64,000 nt of DNA from Ramlibacter algicola (GTDB taxonomy: Bacteria > Pseudomonadota > Gammaproteobacteria > Burkholderiales > Burkholderiaceae_C). Each line of letters opens with the position of its first letter. The stretch's first letter is position 1. Of this stretch, positions 21,496 through 30,620 are shown in pieces. Both the position numbers and the translations under genes were made by a program. The notes beneath the pieces were generated by a model. That model did not search any database, was not told the origin of the DNA, and saw only the letters and a list, made by a program, of their open reading frames with translations. The stretch spans positions 3,348,001 through 3,412,000 of the forward strand of contig NZ_JAEDAO010000001.1 in the NCBI RefSeq assembly GCF_016641735.1. The letters are read 5' to 3'.

Positions 21496-21617
21496 CGATG
21501 TCTCTCCTGTGCTCGTGTTCATGCAGCCGGACGGTCCGGCGCCGCGCGCATGATCAGCCCCACAGGGCGCCAACCCTTGCAGGACACTGACGGATCAAAC
21601 CCTGGTGCCTGAAAGGG

Positions 21618-21642
21618 AAAGGCCGCCCGAAGGCGGCCTTTT
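21618..21642 (-). terminator. Intrinsic terminator between TRAP binding protein copies 3 and 2
   Basis: On the minus strand AAGGCCGCC, the stable loop TTCG and GGCGGCCTT are followed by CCCTTTC. It lies 33 bases after the stop of copy 3, so copy 3 is probably a separate transcript. Confidence 0.75.
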
Positions 21643-21674
21643 GTTTGGCTCCTGGCGGCAGTGCCGCCCGGTCC

Positions 21675-22754
21675 TCAGAGCTTCTGGGCCTGCATGAAGC
21701 GGTCGAACGTGCCCTCGGTGAAGCGGAACCACAGGTTCTGCTCGGCGCGGAACTTGGCGTAGTCCGCGTAGATCTTCTTCCAGCTCTCGTTCTTGGCGTT
21801 GAGCTCGGAGTACAGCGCCATCGCGGCCTTGAACGACGCGTTCATCATGTCGGTCGGGAACGGGCGCAGCTTGGTGCCGCCGCCCACCAGCTGCTTGAGC
21901 GCGCCGGGGTTCACGGCGTCGTACTTGGCCTGCATGGTGACGTGCGCCTGCGAAGCCGCGGCCTGCACGATGGCCTTGTTCTCCGCGGACAGCGTGTCGT
22001 ACGCCTTCTGGTTGACCAGGCAGTCCAGCTCGGGACCGCCTTCCCACCAGCCGGGGTAGTAATAGAACGGCGCGATCTTGGAAAAGCCCAGCTTCAGGTC
22101 GTCGTACGGGCCTACCCACTCGGCCGCGTCGATGGTGCCCTTCTCCAGCGCCTGGTAGATCTCGCCGCCCGGGATGTTCTGCGGCACGCCGCCGATGCGC
22201 TCGAAGATCTTGCCGCCGAAGCCGCCGATGCGGAACTTCAGGCCCTTGACGTCGTTGAGCGACTTCACTTCCTTGCGGAACCAGCCACCCATCTGCGCGC
22301 CCGTGTTGCCGGCCGGGAAGTTGATGATGTTGTACTTGGCGTAGAACTCGCGCATCAGCTTCAGGCCGTTGCCCTCGAACATCCACGCGGTCATCTGTCG
22401 GCTGTTCAGGCCGAAGGGGATGGCGCAGCCCAGTGCGAAGCACTCGTCCTTGCCGAAGAAGTAGTACGGCGCCGTGTGCGCGACTTCGACGGTGCCTTGC
22501 TGCACGCCGTCGACCACGCCGAAGGCGGGCATCAGTTCACCGGCCGCATGCACCGAGATCTCGAACTTGCCGCCCGACATCGCCTTGACGGCGTTGGCGA
22601 AGGTTTCGGCGCCGCCGAAGATGGTGTCCAGCGACTTGGGGAAGCTGGAGGCCAGGCGCCACCGGATGGCGGCCTGGGCATGCACGGCGGGTGCGACACC
22701 GGCGGCCAGCACGCCGGCGATGCCTGCGTTCTTGATCAATGCACGACGATCCAT
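21675..22754 (-). CDS. TRAP substrate-binding protein, Tat-type, tandem copy 3
   Basis: This 359-residue paralog starts with MDRRALIKNAGIAGVLAAG (Tat-type signal) and has GAGAGGAG before the ATG. Sequence differences from copy 2 are scattered and mostly conservative; one notable difference is ELDCLVNQKAYD where copy 2 has QLDLYVNQKAYD, placing an extra Cys near the ligand cleft region. It is followed by its own terminator, which suggests separate expression of the three binding proteins. Confidence 0.92.
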   Translation of the reverse strand: MDRRALIKNAGIAGVLAAGVAPAVHAQAAIRWRLASSFPKSLDTIFGGAETFANAVKAMSGGKFEISVHAAGELMPAFGVVDGVQQGTVEVAHTAPYYFFGKDECFALGCAIPFGLNSRQMTAWMFEGNGLKLMREFYAKYNIINFPAGNTGAQMGGWFRKEVKSLNDVKGLKFRIGGFGGKIFERIGGVPQNIPGGEIYQALEKGTIDAAEWVGPYDDLKLGFSKIAPFYYYPGWWEGGPELDCLVNQKAYDTLSAENKAIVQAAASQAHVTMQAKYDAVNPGALKQLVGGGTKLRPFPTDMMNASFKAAMALYSELNAKNESWKKIYADYAKFRAEQNLWFRFTEGTFDRFMQAQKL

Positions 22755-22898
22755 GGGGGAACTCCTCTCGGGGATGTTGAAGTCGACAGCTTTTTGTCAG
22801 CAATGCCGGTCCCCATTGTGGAAGGGCACCCCACGAAGGTACTCAGGGGTTTTCCCTCTGCGGGCAACCCCCCGGCGCGCCGCCCCCTCGGCGCGCGG

Positions 22899-24788
22899 TC
22901 AGTTCACGACCTTGAGCGCGGGCGCCGTGCGCGGCACCTGGTCGCGAAAACGCTCGCGCACCGAGCGTTCGATGCCGGCGGCGTCGAGTCCCTGCAGCGA
23001 CAGCAGCTTGGCCGGGTCGCCGTGCTCGATGAACAGGTCCGGCAGGCCCAGGTGCAGCATCGGCCTGGCGATGCCCTCGGCCGCCAGCAGTTCGGCGACC
23101 GCGCTGCCTGCGCCGCCGTCGATGCAGCCCTCCTCCACCGTCACCAGCGCGTCGTGCGTGCGCGCCAGCTCCAGCACGAGCTCGCGATCGAGCGGCTTGG
23201 CCCAGCGCATGTTCGCCACCGTCGCCTCGAGCCGGGTGCCGGCTTCGAGCGCCGGGTACAGCAGCGTGCCGAAAGCGAGGATCGCGATGCCGCCGGGCGC
23301 GCCCTGGCGCCGCACCTCGCCGCGGCCGAACGGCAGCGGCTGCAGGCCGGGCTCGATCGCAGCGCCGACGCCCGCGCCACGCGGGTAGCGCACGGCCACC
23401 GGGTGCTCGTGCTGGAACGCGGTGGTCAGCAGCCGCCGGCAATCGTTCTCGTCGGCCGGGCAGGCCACGCTGACGTTCGGGATGCAGCGCAGGTAGGCAA
23501 TGTCGTAGGCGCCCGCGTGCGTGGCGCCGTCGGCGCCGACGAGGCCCGCGCGATCGAGCGCGAACACCACCGGCAGGTCCTGCAGCGCCACGTCGTGGAT
23601 CAACTGGTCGTAGGCCCGCTGCAGGAAGGTCGAATAGATCGCGACGACCGGCTTCAGGCCCTCGCACGCGAGGCCGGCCGCGAACGTGACGGCGTGCTGC
23701 TCGGCGATGCCGACGTCGAAGTAGCGGTCGGGGAAGCGGCGCTCGAACTCCACCATCCCCGAGCCCTCGCGCATCGCGGGCGTGATGCCCACCAGCCGCG
23801 CGTCCTGCGCGGCCATGTCGCACAGCCACTGGCCGAACACCTGCGTGAAGGTCGTCTTGGGCGGCGTGGCGGGCGCGGTGATGCCGACTTTCGGGTCGAA
23901 CTTGCCGGGACCGTGGTATGCGACCGGGTCGGCCTCGGCCAGCTTGTAGCCCTGCCCCTTCCTGGTCACGACGTGCAGGAACTGCGGGCCCTTGAGGTGG
24001 CGGATGTTCTCCAGCGTCGGGATCAGCGAGCCGAGGTCGTGGCCGTCGATCGGGCCGATGTAGTTGAAGCCGAACTTCTCGAACAGCGTGGCCGGCACGA
24101 CCATGCCCTTGGCATGCTCCTCGAAGCGCTTGGCCAGCTCGAACAGCGGCGGCGCGACCTTCAGCACGTTTTTGCCGACGTTGCGCGTGGCGGCGTAGAA
24201 CTGGCCCGACATCAGTTGCGCGAGGTAGCGGTTGAGCGCTCCCACCGGCGGGCTGATCGACATGTCGTTGTCGTTCAGGATCACCAGCAGGTCGGCGTCG
24301 GCGACGCCGGCGTTGTTCAACGCCTCGAAGGCCATGCCGGCGGTCATCGCGCCGTCGCCGATGATCGCGACCGCGCGGCGGTCCTCGCCCTTGCGGCGCG
24401 CGGCGACGGCCATGCCCAGTGCAGCGGAGATGCTGGTGGACGAGTGCGCGGTGCCGAACGTGTCGTACTCGCTCTCGTCGCGGCGCGGGAACCCCGACAG
24501 GCCGCCCAGCTGGCGCAGTGTGGCCATGCGCTCGCGGCGACCAGTGAGGATCTTGTGCGGGTAGGTCTGGTGGCCCACGTCCCACACGAGCCGGTCGTGC
24601 GGCGTGTTGAACACGTAGTGCAGCGCGATCGTCAGTTCGACCGTGCCCAGGTTGGAGCTGAGGTGCCCGCCCGTGCGCGACACGCTGTCCAGCACGTAGG
24701 ACCGCAGTTCATCGGCCAGTTGCGGCAGCTGCTCGCGCGGCAGCCGGCGCAGGTCGGCGGGGGAATGGATGCTCTCGAGCAAGGCCAT
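22899..24788 (-). CDS. dxs: 1-deoxy-D-xylulose-5-phosphate synthase
   Basis: This 629-residue thiamine diphosphate enzyme makes 1-deoxy-D-xylulose 5-phosphate from pyruvate and glyceraldehyde 3-phosphate, the first step of the MEP isoprenoid pathway. The cofactor motif GDGAM is at 144-148 with the [14 protein letters not shown] stretch after it; the catalytic glutamate lies in VGIAEQHAV, and the [15 protein letters not shown] block is typical. ATG 24788 starts 17 bases after ispA. The order xseB-ispA-dxs on one strand is a common proteobacterial operon. Confidence 0.97.
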   Translation of the reverse strand: MALLESIHSPADLRRLPREQLPQLADELRSYVLDSVSRTGGHLSSNLGTVELTIALHYVFNTPHDRLVWDVGHQTYPHKILTGRRERMATLRQLGGLSGFPRRDESEYDTFGTAHSSTSISAALGMAVAARRKGEDRRAVAIIGDGAMTAGMAFEALNNAGVADADLLVILNDNDMSISPPVGALNRYLAQLMSGQFYAATRNVGKNVLKVAPPLFELAKRFEEHAKGMVVPATLFEKFGFNYIGPIDGHDLGSLIPTLENIRHLKGPQFLHVVTRKGQGYKLAEADPVAYHGPGKFDPKVGITAPATPPKTTFTQVFGQWLCDMAAQDARLVGITPAMREGSGMVEFERRFPDRYFDVGIAEQHAVTFAAGLACEGLKPVVAIYSTFLQRAYDQLIHDVALQDLPVVFALDRAGLVGADGATHAGAYDIAYLRCIPNVSVACPADENDCRRLLTTAFQHEHPVAVRYPRGAGVGAAIEPGLQPLPFGRGEVRRQGAPGGIAILAFGTLLYPALEAGTRLEATVANMRWAKPLDRELVLELARTHDALVTVEEGCIDGGAGSAVAELLAAEGIARPMLHLGLPDLFIEHGDPAKLLSLQGLDAAGIERSVRERFRDQVPRTAPALKVVN

Positions 24789-24804
24789 GCGGAAATGCGT
24801 CCGG

Positions 24805-25698
24805 TCAGTGGTTGCGGTCGACGACCATGCGGGCCAGCGCGTGCAGCGCGCGCGTGTCGGGCAGGCCGGTGCGCGCGAGCGCGTCGAGCGCCTGCGCGAG
24901 CAGCTCGCGCGCGAAGGTGCGCGACCGCTCCAGTCCCAGCACCGACACATAGGTCGGCTTGTCGTGCTGCGCGTCCTTGCCGGCGGTTTTGCCCAGCGTG
25001 GCCGAATCGGCCGTGACGTCGAGGATGTCGTCGACGACCTGGAAGGCGAGCCCCACGGCGGCGCCGTAAGCGGACAGCGCGTCCCGGGCGGCGGCGTCGG
25101 TGTCGCCGCACGCGGCGCCCATCATGACGCTGCCTTGCAGCAGAGCGCCGGTCTTCAGGCGGTGCATCTCGCGCAACTGCGCTTCGTCGAGCGCGCGGCC
25201 GACGCTGGCCAGGTCGATCGCCTGCCCGCCCGCCATGCCTTCGTGGCCCGCGGAGCGCGCGAGCAGGCGGCACAGGCGCGCCTGCACCACGGGAGGGACT
25301 GCATCGCCGTCCGGCGCGAGCAGCTCGAACGCGAGCGCCTGCAGCGCGTCGCCGGCGAGCAGCGCGCGCGCCTCGCCGAACTTCACGTGCACCGTGGGCT
25401 TGCCGCGCCGCAGGACGTCGTTGTCCATGCACGGCATGTCGTCGTGCACGAGCGAATAGGCGTGGATCAGCTCGACCGCGCAGCCTGCGCGCAGGGCCGC
25501 CTGCGTGTTGCCGTGCACCGCTTCCGCCGCGGCGAGCACCAGCAGCGGACGCAGGCGCTTGCCACCATCGAGCACCGCATAGCGCATCGCCTCGCCGAGG
25601 CCCGCTGGGGCGTCGGCGACGACCCAGCGAGACAGCGCTTCTTCGACGGTGGCGAGGTGGCGCGCGCTCCAGGCCTGCAGGTCGAACGTGGGGGTCAC
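24805..25698 (-). CDS. ispA: Polyprenyl (farnesyl/geranyl) diphosphate synthase
   Basis: This 297-residue short-chain prenyltransferase has both Asp-rich motifs, DDMPCMDND (86-94) and the second DDILD near 227, plus GGKRLRP near 45. It condenses isopentenyl and allylic diphosphates, downstream of Dxs. The start is GTG at 25698, overlapping the xseB stop in GTGA, which shows translational coupling; the longer frame upstream has no family similarity. Confidence 0.95.
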   Translation of the reverse strand: MTPTFDLQAWSARHLATVEEALSRWVVADAPAGLGEAMRYAVLDGGKRLRPLLVLAAAEAVHGNTQAALRAGCAVELIHAYSLVHDDMPCMDNDVLRRGKPTVHVKFGEARALLAGDALQALAFELLAPDGDAVPPVVQARLCRLLARSAGHEGMAGGQAIDLASVGRALDEAQLREMHRLKTGALLQGSVMMGAACGDTDAAARDALSAYGAAVGLAFQVVDDILDVTADSATLGKTAGKDAQHDKPTYVSVLGLERSRTFARELLAQALDALARTGLPDTRALHALARMVVDRNH

Positions 25699-25922
25699 TG
25701 CGGCGTCCACGGCTTGAGCGTGCCCTCGTCGAGCACCTTGATCTGGGTTTCCACGGCTTCCAGCCGGCCGCGGCAATACGCCAGCAACTCGGCGCCGCGC
25801 TTGTACCCGGACAGCAGCTGCTCGAGCGGCAGCTGGCCCGACTCGATCACCTGGACCAGGCGCTCGAGCTCCTCGAGCGCGGCTTCGTAACTGGCGGGGG
25901 GCTGGCTGGCGGGGTCGGACAT
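25695..25922 (-). CDS. xseB: Exodeoxyribonuclease VII small subunit
   Basis: This 75-residue subunit has the family core [20 protein letters not shown] followed by [13 protein letters not shown]. It binds XseA to form exonuclease VII, which degrades single-stranded DNA. It is the first gene of the xseB-ispA-dxs operon and diverges from the Rieske oxygenase gene; a 140-base gap holds both promoters. The xseA gene is not in the window. Confidence 0.95.
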   Translation of the reverse strand: MSDPASQPPASYEAALEELERLVQVIESGQLPLEQLLSGYKRGAELLAYCRGRLEAVETQIKVLDEGTLKPWTPQ

Positions 25923-25978
25923 CGTGGCGCGCGCAAAGGGTCGATTCTAGGCGGCCCGGCCACGGCTCACCCCACGGG

Positions 25979-25984
25979 TACAAT
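25979..25984 (+). promoter_or_regulatory. Candidate -10 box for the Rieske oxygenase operon
   Basis: TACAAT sits inside CGGGTACAATCCCG, a context also found before rpsT (GGGTACAATGG). It lies 79 bases before the ATG at 26063. No clear -35 box is seen. Confidence 0.45.
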
Positions 25985-26062
25985 CCCGTCCCTTTCGCGC
26001 CCGCGTCCCCGGACCAAGCGCTTTCCTGCCCCTTCATAGGGGGAGTCTCTAGGTCAGGTGAT

Positions 26063-27199
26063 ATGTCTGATTTAAGTCTTCAGCTCCAGCAGGCCCGAAG
26101 CCAACTTCCCGTCCACGGCTACTTCGACCAGGCGCTCTTCCGCCGCGAGATGGCCACGTTGTTCCAGCGCGGCCCGCGTTACGTGGGCCATGCGTTGTCC
26201 GTGCCCGAGCCCGGCGACTACTACGCGCTGCCCCAGGAAGGCGAAGGACGCATGCTCCTTCGCACGCAACGAGGCATCGAGCTCGTGTCCAACGTCTGCC
26301 GCCACCGGCAGGCGGTGATCCAGCGCGGGCGCGGCTCGCTCACCGGCGCCGGCGGCAACATCGTGTGCCCGCTGCACCGCTGGACCTACAGCGGCGGCCA
26401 CGACAGCCCCGCGGGCACGCTGCTGGGCGCGCCGCACTTCGCGCAGGACCCCTGCCTGGACCTCGAGCGCTGGAAGCTGCGCGAGTGGAACGGCCTGCTG
26501 TTCGAGGACAACGGCCGCGACATCGTCACCGACCTCGCGAACATGCGCGTCGCGCCCGACCTGGACTTCTCCGGCATGGTGCTCGACCGCGTCGAGCTGC
26601 ACCGCTGCCACTACAACTGGAAGACCTTCATCGAGGTCTACCTCGAGGACTACCACGTCGGCCCGTTCCACCCGGGGCTGGGCAACTTCGTCACCTGCGA
26701 GGACCTGCGCTGGGAATTCCGCGACCACTACTCGGTGCAGACCGTGGGCGTGGCCAACCGGCTGGGCAAGGCCGGCAGCCCGGTGTACGAGCGCTGGCAC
26801 AAGGAACTGCTGCAGTTCCGCGAGGGCGAGCCGCCGAAGTACGGCGCGATCTGGCTCACGTACTACCCGCACATCATGGTGGAGTGGTACCCGCACGTGC
26901 TGACGGTGTCCACGCTCCACCCGATCTCGCCGCAGGAGACGCTGAACATGGTGTCCTTCTTCTACCCGGAGGAGATCGCCGCGTTCGAGCGCGACTTCGT
27001 CGAGGCGCAGCAGGCCGCGTACATGGAGACCTGCGTCGAGGACGACGAGATCGCGCTGCGCATGGACGCCGGCCGCAAGGCGCTGATGGACCGTGGCGCC
27101 GACGACGCCGGCCCGTACCAGAGCCCGATGGAAGACGGCATGCAGCACTTCCACGAGTGGTACCGCTCGCAGATGGGGCTGTCGCGCCCGGCGCCCTGA
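26063..27199 (+). CDS. Rieske non-haem iron oxygenase, alpha subunit
   Basis: This 378-residue aromatic ring-hydroxylating-type oxygenase has a Rieske 2Fe-2S site (Cys79, His81, Cys102, His105) and a mononuclear iron site (His198 and His203 in EDYHVGPFH). AGGTGAT precedes the ATG. Rieske/mononuclear oxygenases hydroxylate or demethylate aromatic or quaternary ammonium compounds; the substrate is not deducible, and no reductase gene is adjacent. It abuts the leuD-like gene in TGATG and leads a four-gene operon. The sequence is close to proteins found beside xseB in many Comamonadaceae. Confidence 0.92.
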   Translation: MSDLSLQLQQARSQLPVHGYFDQALFRREMATLFQRGPRYVGHALSVPEPGDYYALPQEGEGRMLLRTQRGIELVSNVCRHRQAVIQRGRGSLTGAGGNIVCPLHRWTYSGGHDSPAGTLLGAPHFAQDPCLDLERWKLREWNGLLFEDNGRDIVTDLANMRVAPDLDFSGMVLDRVELHRCHYNWKTFIEVYLEDYHVGPFHPGLGNFVTCEDLRWEFRDHYSVQTVGVANRLGKAGSPVYERWHKELLQFREGEPPKYGAIWLTYYPHIMVEWYPHVLTVSTLHPISPQETLNMVSFFYPEEIAAFERDFVEAQQAAYMETCVEDDEIALRMDAGRKALMDRGADDAGPYQSPMEDGMQHFHEWYRSQMGLSRPAP

Positions 27200-27855
27200 T
27201 GCCGGCCTTCCCGGGTGGCCGCCACGACGGCACGGTGGTGCCGCTGGACCGCCCCAACGTCGACACCGACGCCATCTTCCCCAAGCAGTACGGCCGCTCG
27301 ACGGCGCGCAGCGGCTACGGCGCCGTGCTGTTCGACAACTGGCGCTACCTCGATCCGGGCGACCTCGGCAGCGACCACGCGCGCCGGCGGCCGGACCCGG
27401 ACTTCGTGCTGAACCGCCCCGAGCTGCGCGGCGCCACCGTGTTGCTCGCGCGCGAGAACTTCGGCTGCGGCTCCAGCCGCGAGCACGCGGTCTGGGCGTT
27501 GCGCGACCATGGCTTCCGTGCCGTCGTCGCGCCCAGCTTCGGCGACATCTTCCGGCAGAACTGCGCGCTCAACGGCGTCGCAGCAATCGTGCTGCCGCCC
27601 GCGGCGATCGACGCGTTGTTCGCAGCCGCGCAGTTGCAGGTGCTTCACGCGCGCATCGACGTGCTGGCGCGTGAACTGCATGCGGCCGGCCAAGGCTGGC
27701 AGTTCCCGTGCTCGCCCCGCGAGCAGCTGCTGCTCACCGAGGACGTCGACTGGATCGGCGCCACGCTCGTGCACCGCGACCGCATCGCCCGTTTCGAGCA
27801 GGACCGCCTGCTGCGCCAGCCGTGGCTGGCACGTCCCTATCCGATGGATTCCTGA
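27199..27855 (+). CDS. leuD: 3-isopropylmalate dehydratase small subunit (LeuD-like), isolated from leuC
   Basis: This 218-residue aconitase-swivel-domain protein has GRSTARSGYG-type and GCGSSREHAVWALRDHGF motifs typical of LeuD, including the conserved FGDIFRQNC segment. LeuD pairs with LeuC to isomerise isopropylmalate in leucine synthesis. No leuC, leuA or leuB is in the window, and its neighbours are an oxygenase and an exporter, so it may be a second LeuD with another hydratase partner. The start overlaps the oxygenase stop by one base; its stop overlaps the next ATG the same way. Confidence 0.87.
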   Translation: MPAFPGGRHDGTVVPLDRPNVDTDAIFPKQYGRSTARSGYGAVLFDNWRYLDPGDLGSDHARRRPDPDFVLNRPELRGATVLLARENFGCGSSREHAVWALRDHGFRAVVAPSFGDIFRQNCALNGVAAIVLPPAAIDALFAAAQLQVLHARIDVLARELHAAGQGWQFPCSPREQLLLTEDVDWIGATLVHRDRIARFEQDRLLRQPWLARPYPMDS

Positions 27856-28745
27856 TGCAAGCCTTGTGGATGGTGCTGGCCGCGTTCGGCTTCGCGAGCA
27901 TGGCGGTGTGCGTGAAGATCGCCTCCGAGTGGTTCAACGCCGCGGAGCTGGTGTTCTGGCGCGGCCTGCTGGGCATGGTCTTCATGTGGCTGCTCGCGCG
28001 CCGGCAGCGCGTGTCGCTGCGCACCCAGTACCTGGGCATGCACGCGTGGCGCAGCCTGATCGGGGTGCTGTCGCTCGGCGCCTGGTTCTATGCCATCGCG
28101 GGCCTGCCGCTCGCCACCGCGATGACGCTCAACTACATGAGCAGCGTGTGGATCGCCGCCTTCCTGGTGGGCGGCGCGATCCTCGCGTGGAACCCGCGCG
28201 CGGGCAGACTGACGCAGGGCCCGCTCGCGTTCGCGGTGCTCACCGGCTTCGTGGGGGTCTTGCTCACGTTGCGGCCGACCATCGACCAGAACCAGGTGTT
28301 CGCGGGCGTCGTCGGGCTGCTGTCGGGCATCGTCTCGGCGTTCGCGTACATGCAGGTGATGGCGCTGGGCCGCGTGGGCGAGCCGGAAGCGCGCACCGTG
28401 TTCTATTTCGCCGTCGGCTCCGCGCTCGCCGGTGCCGTCGCGATGGCGATCCTCGGCCTGTCGCGGTGGGACTGGAATCACGCGTTGTGGCTGCTCCCCG
28501 TGGGCATCTTCGCGTCGATCGGCCAGTGGTGCATGACGCGCGCTTACAGCCACGGTGCCACGCTGGTCGTGGCCAGTTTGCAATACTCCGGGATCGTGTT
28601 CGGCGCCCTCTTCAGCGTCGTGCTGTTCGGCGAGGAGATCGCGCCGATGGCCTGGCTGGGCATGGCGTTGATCGTCGGCAGCGGCATCGCGGCCACCGCG
28701 CTGCGCGCCCGCGCCGCGCCGAACGCACCTGCCGAGGAGCATTGA
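27855..28745 (+). CDS. EamA/RhaT-family (DMT superfamily) transporter
   Basis: This 296-residue inner-membrane protein has ten hydrophobic helices arranged as two EamA repeats (about 1-135 and 145-285). The family exports amino acids, nucleobases or other metabolites; the substrate is unknown. It lies in a four-gene run with single-base stop/start overlaps (TGATG) on both sides, so its substrate may be related to the oxygenase/hydratase pathway, but that is inference. Confidence 0.9.
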   Translation: MQALWMVLAAFGFASMAVCVKIASEWFNAAELVFWRGLLGMVFMWLLARRQRVSLRTQYLGMHAWRSLIGVLSLGAWFYAIAGLPLATAMTLNYMSSVWIAAFLVGGAILAWNPRAGRLTQGPLAFAVLTGFVGVLLTLRPTIDQNQVFAGVVGLLSGIVSAFAYMQVMALGRVGEPEARTVFYFAVGSALAGAVAMAILGLSRWDWNHALWLLPVGIFASIGQWCMTRAYSHGATLVVASLQYSGIVFGALFSVVLFGEEIAPMAWLGMALIVGSGIAATALRARAAPNAPAEEH

Positions 28746-29635
28746 TGGCGTTCACCACCCTCATCACCGTCGACCAGCTCGAGGCACTGCGCACGCAAGG
28801 CGCGCGGCTGATGGTCTTCGACTGCAGCTTCGACCTGGCGCGTCCCGCCAGCGGCCTGGAGCAGTACCAGGCCGCGCACATCCCGGGCGCGGTGCACGCG
28901 GACCTGGACACCGCCCTGTCCGACCACCCCACGCTGGGCGACGACGGCCAGGTGCATCCGCATCCCGACGCGATGTCGGGCGGCCGCCACCCGCTGCCCA
29001 GCCGCGAACGCTTCGCGCTATGGCTCAGCAGCGTGGGATTCGCGAACGACATGCAGGCCGTCGTGTACGACCGCCAAGGCGCGAACTACTGCGGGCGCCT
29101 GTGGTGGATGCTCAAGTGGGCCGGCCACGACGCGGTGGCGGTGCTCGACGGCGGCTGGCAGGCCTGGATCGATGCCGGCGGCCACGTGAACACGGACGAC
29201 GAGCCCGCGCACTTCCAGTCGAACTTCGGGCTGCGCCCGCCGCTGCGGCGGCTGGTCGGAGCGAGCGACGTGGCGAAGCAGCTGGGCGGCACTGGCCAGA
29301 CGCTCGTCGACGCGCGTGCGGCCCCCCGCTACCACGGCGAAGTCGAACCGCTCGACCCGGTGGCCGGCCACATCCCGGGCGCGTTGAACCGCCCGTTCGC
29401 GAGCAACCTGGGCCCCGACGGCCGCTTCAAATCCGCGACGCAGTTGCGTGCGGAGTTCGACGACCTGTTGCAAGGCCGTGACCCGGCCGGCGTGGTGGCG
29501 TACTGCGGCAGCGGCGTGAGCGCCGTGCCGAACGTGATCGCGATGGAGCTCGCGGGCCTGCCGGCACCTGCGCTGTTCGCGGGCAGCTGGAGCGAGTGGT
29601 GCAGCGATCGCACGCGCCCCGTGGAGCGCGGCTGA
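28745..29635 (+). CDS. Sulfurtransferase (two rhodanese domains, SseA type)
   Basis: The 296 residues contain two rhodanese domains; the second has the catalytic Cys254 in CGSGVSA. CGSGVTA/CGSGVSA loops are typical of 3-mercaptopyruvate or thiosulfate sulfurtransferases of this family. It transfers sulfane sulfur to cyanide, thiols or proteins. It is the last gene of the oxygenase-leuD-DMT-rhodanese operon and starts inside the previous stop codon. Confidence 0.92.
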   Translation: MAFTTLITVDQLEALRTQGARLMVFDCSFDLARPASGLEQYQAAHIPGAVHADLDTALSDHPTLGDDGQVHPHPDAMSGGRHPLPSRERFALWLSSVGFANDMQAVVYDRQGANYCGRLWWMLKWAGHDAVAVLDGGWQAWIDAGGHVNTDDEPAHFQSNFGLRPPLRRLVGASDVAKQLGGTGQTLVDARAAPRYHGEVEPLDPVAGHIPGALNRPFASNLGPDGRFKSATQLRAEFDDLLQGRDPAGVVAYCGSGVSAVPNVIAMELAGLPAPALFAGSWSEWCSDRTRPVERG

Positions 29636-29648
29636 TCACGGTGCCGTC

Positions 29649-30080
29649 CTAACGGCGATTCCCGAACGAGCCGTTCGAGGTGCGGTTGGTGCTGCCTTGC
29701 GCGGCGGCATCCTGCGCGCCGGGACCCGCGCCCATGGCGCTGGTGCCGTTGCTCGCACCCAGGCCGCCTTGAAGGCCGGTGCCCGGTTGCGAAGTCGAGG
29801 TGCCCTGGCCCGACGCGTCGGCCATGCCCTTGCCGGACGTGCCCGGCACAGCGTCACCGCCCGATGCACCCGGATGCGCGACCGAACCGGCGGCGCCCGA
29901 AGAGCCGCGGCCCGACGGACTCTCACCCTGCTGGGGCGCGCTGCTGCTGACAGCGTTGCCGCTGCCGGGACTGCCTGGGGCGTTGGGACTGCTGGAAGCG
30001 CCCGTGTCGGCGCCGCGCTGGCACCCGGCCAGCGCGGCGGCGAAGACAACAAGCGCGCCCGCGAGGACGCGCACCGGCAT
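29649..30080 (-). CDS. Gly/Ser-rich lipoprotein of unknown function
   Basis: The 143-residue protein starts at 30080 with a lipoprotein signal ending LAGC; the rest is low-complexity Gly/Ser/Ala/Pro/Gln with few charged residues, so it is probably disordered and located in the envelope. Its ATG overlaps the stop of the preceding serine-rich lipoprotein gene by one base (TGATG), showing coupling. No homology to a domain is visible. The pair lies next to the hemerythrin gene, in a region rich in TCCTACA-preceded genes. Confidence 0.65.
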   Translation of the reverse strand: MPVRVLAGALVVFAAALAGCQRGADTGASSSPNAPGSPGSGNAVSSSAPQQGESPSGRGSSGAAGSVAHPGASGGDAVPGTSGKGMADASGQGTSTSQPGTGLQGGLGASNGTSAMGAGPGAQDAAAQGSTNRTSNGSFGNRR

Positions 30081-30457
30081 CACTTGGACGTGCCGCTGGA
30101 GCTGCTGCTGCCCGAGCCGGTCGACGGCGTGGACGAGCTGCTGCCCGACGCGCCCGAGCCGGTCGAACCGGAGCTGCTCGAGGGCGAGGTGCTGTCGGAA
30201 CTGCTGCTGCCGGAGGTGCCGCTGCCCATGGAGGACGAGCCGCTGGTGCCCGGGCTGCCGGTGGACGAGCCGCTGCCGCTGGCGCCCATCGAGCCGGTGC
30301 TGCTGCCGGTGCCGGAGCTGCCCGTCGTGGTGCTCGAGCGGTTGGCCGCCGAGCCGGTCGTCGCGGAGTCGCTGCCGCCCTTGCCGCAAGCGGTCAGGGA
30401 CAGGGCAGCGGCAGCGACGAGAGCGAGCGTGGTGGCCGAAATCTTGGTCGTGTTCAT
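30080..30457 (-). CDS. Ser/Gly/Thr-rich repetitive lipoprotein
   Basis: This 125-residue protein has a signal ending in the lipobox LTAC (Cys24); nearly all the remaining 100 residues are Ser, Gly and Thr in repeats such as GSSTGSMGASGSGSSTGS. AAGGAGTTCCC precedes the ATG. It resembles the serine-rich protein encoded at 46804-47367, including the shared GSMGASGS string. An unstructured surface or periplasmic role is likely; no enzyme function is visible. TCCTACA and a CTTTAGAGTGG block lie in its 163-base upstream region. Confidence 0.7.
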   Translation of the reverse strand: MNTTKISATTLALVAAAALSLTACGKGGSDSATTGSAANRSSTTTGSSGTGSSTGSMGASGSGSSTGSPGTSGSSSMGSGTSGSSSSDSTSPSSSSGSTGSGASGSSSSTPSTGSGSSSSSGTSK

Positions 30458-30529
30458 CTGGGAACTCCTTGGTCAATCGTGGAGGGAGGGATGTGGGCGA
30501 GAAAAACGGCAGCCCGCGCTGCCTGCGGA

Positions 30530-30587
30530 CCACTCTAAAGAGCCATCAGCGCCGGGCTGTCGTCTGGGGCTGTCGAAGCCTGTAGGA
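30530..30587 (-). promoter_or_regulatory. TCCTACA motif plus TTTAGAGTGG block upstream of the serine-rich lipoprotein gene
   Basis: On the minus strand TCCTACA lies at 30587-30581 and CTTTAGAGTGG at 30540-30530, the latter about 70 bases before the ATG. The two blocks are about 40 bases apart here, twice the spacing of the best copies, so the unit may be composite. Confidence 0.4.
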
Positions 30588-30620
30588 CAACCGCAGGCCG
30601 CGGCTCGGCCGTTGCGCGGC

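Noticed and set aside
19234..22754. Tandem TRAP binding genes as a recent DNA duplication or assembly artefact
   Set aside because: The copies differ throughout at DNA and protein level and have different flanks and terminators, so they are old paralogs.
21645..25016. 1123-codon plus-strand open frame over the TRAP, dxs and ispA genes
   Set aside because: Same explanation: antisense of well-supported minus-strand genes, no start signal and no recognisable sequence.
29649..30457. Serine/glycine repeats as a CRISPR array or DNA satellite
   Set aside because: The repeats are irregular in DNA, vary in length and remain in frame inside genes with signal peptides and ribosome sites; there are no unique spacers.
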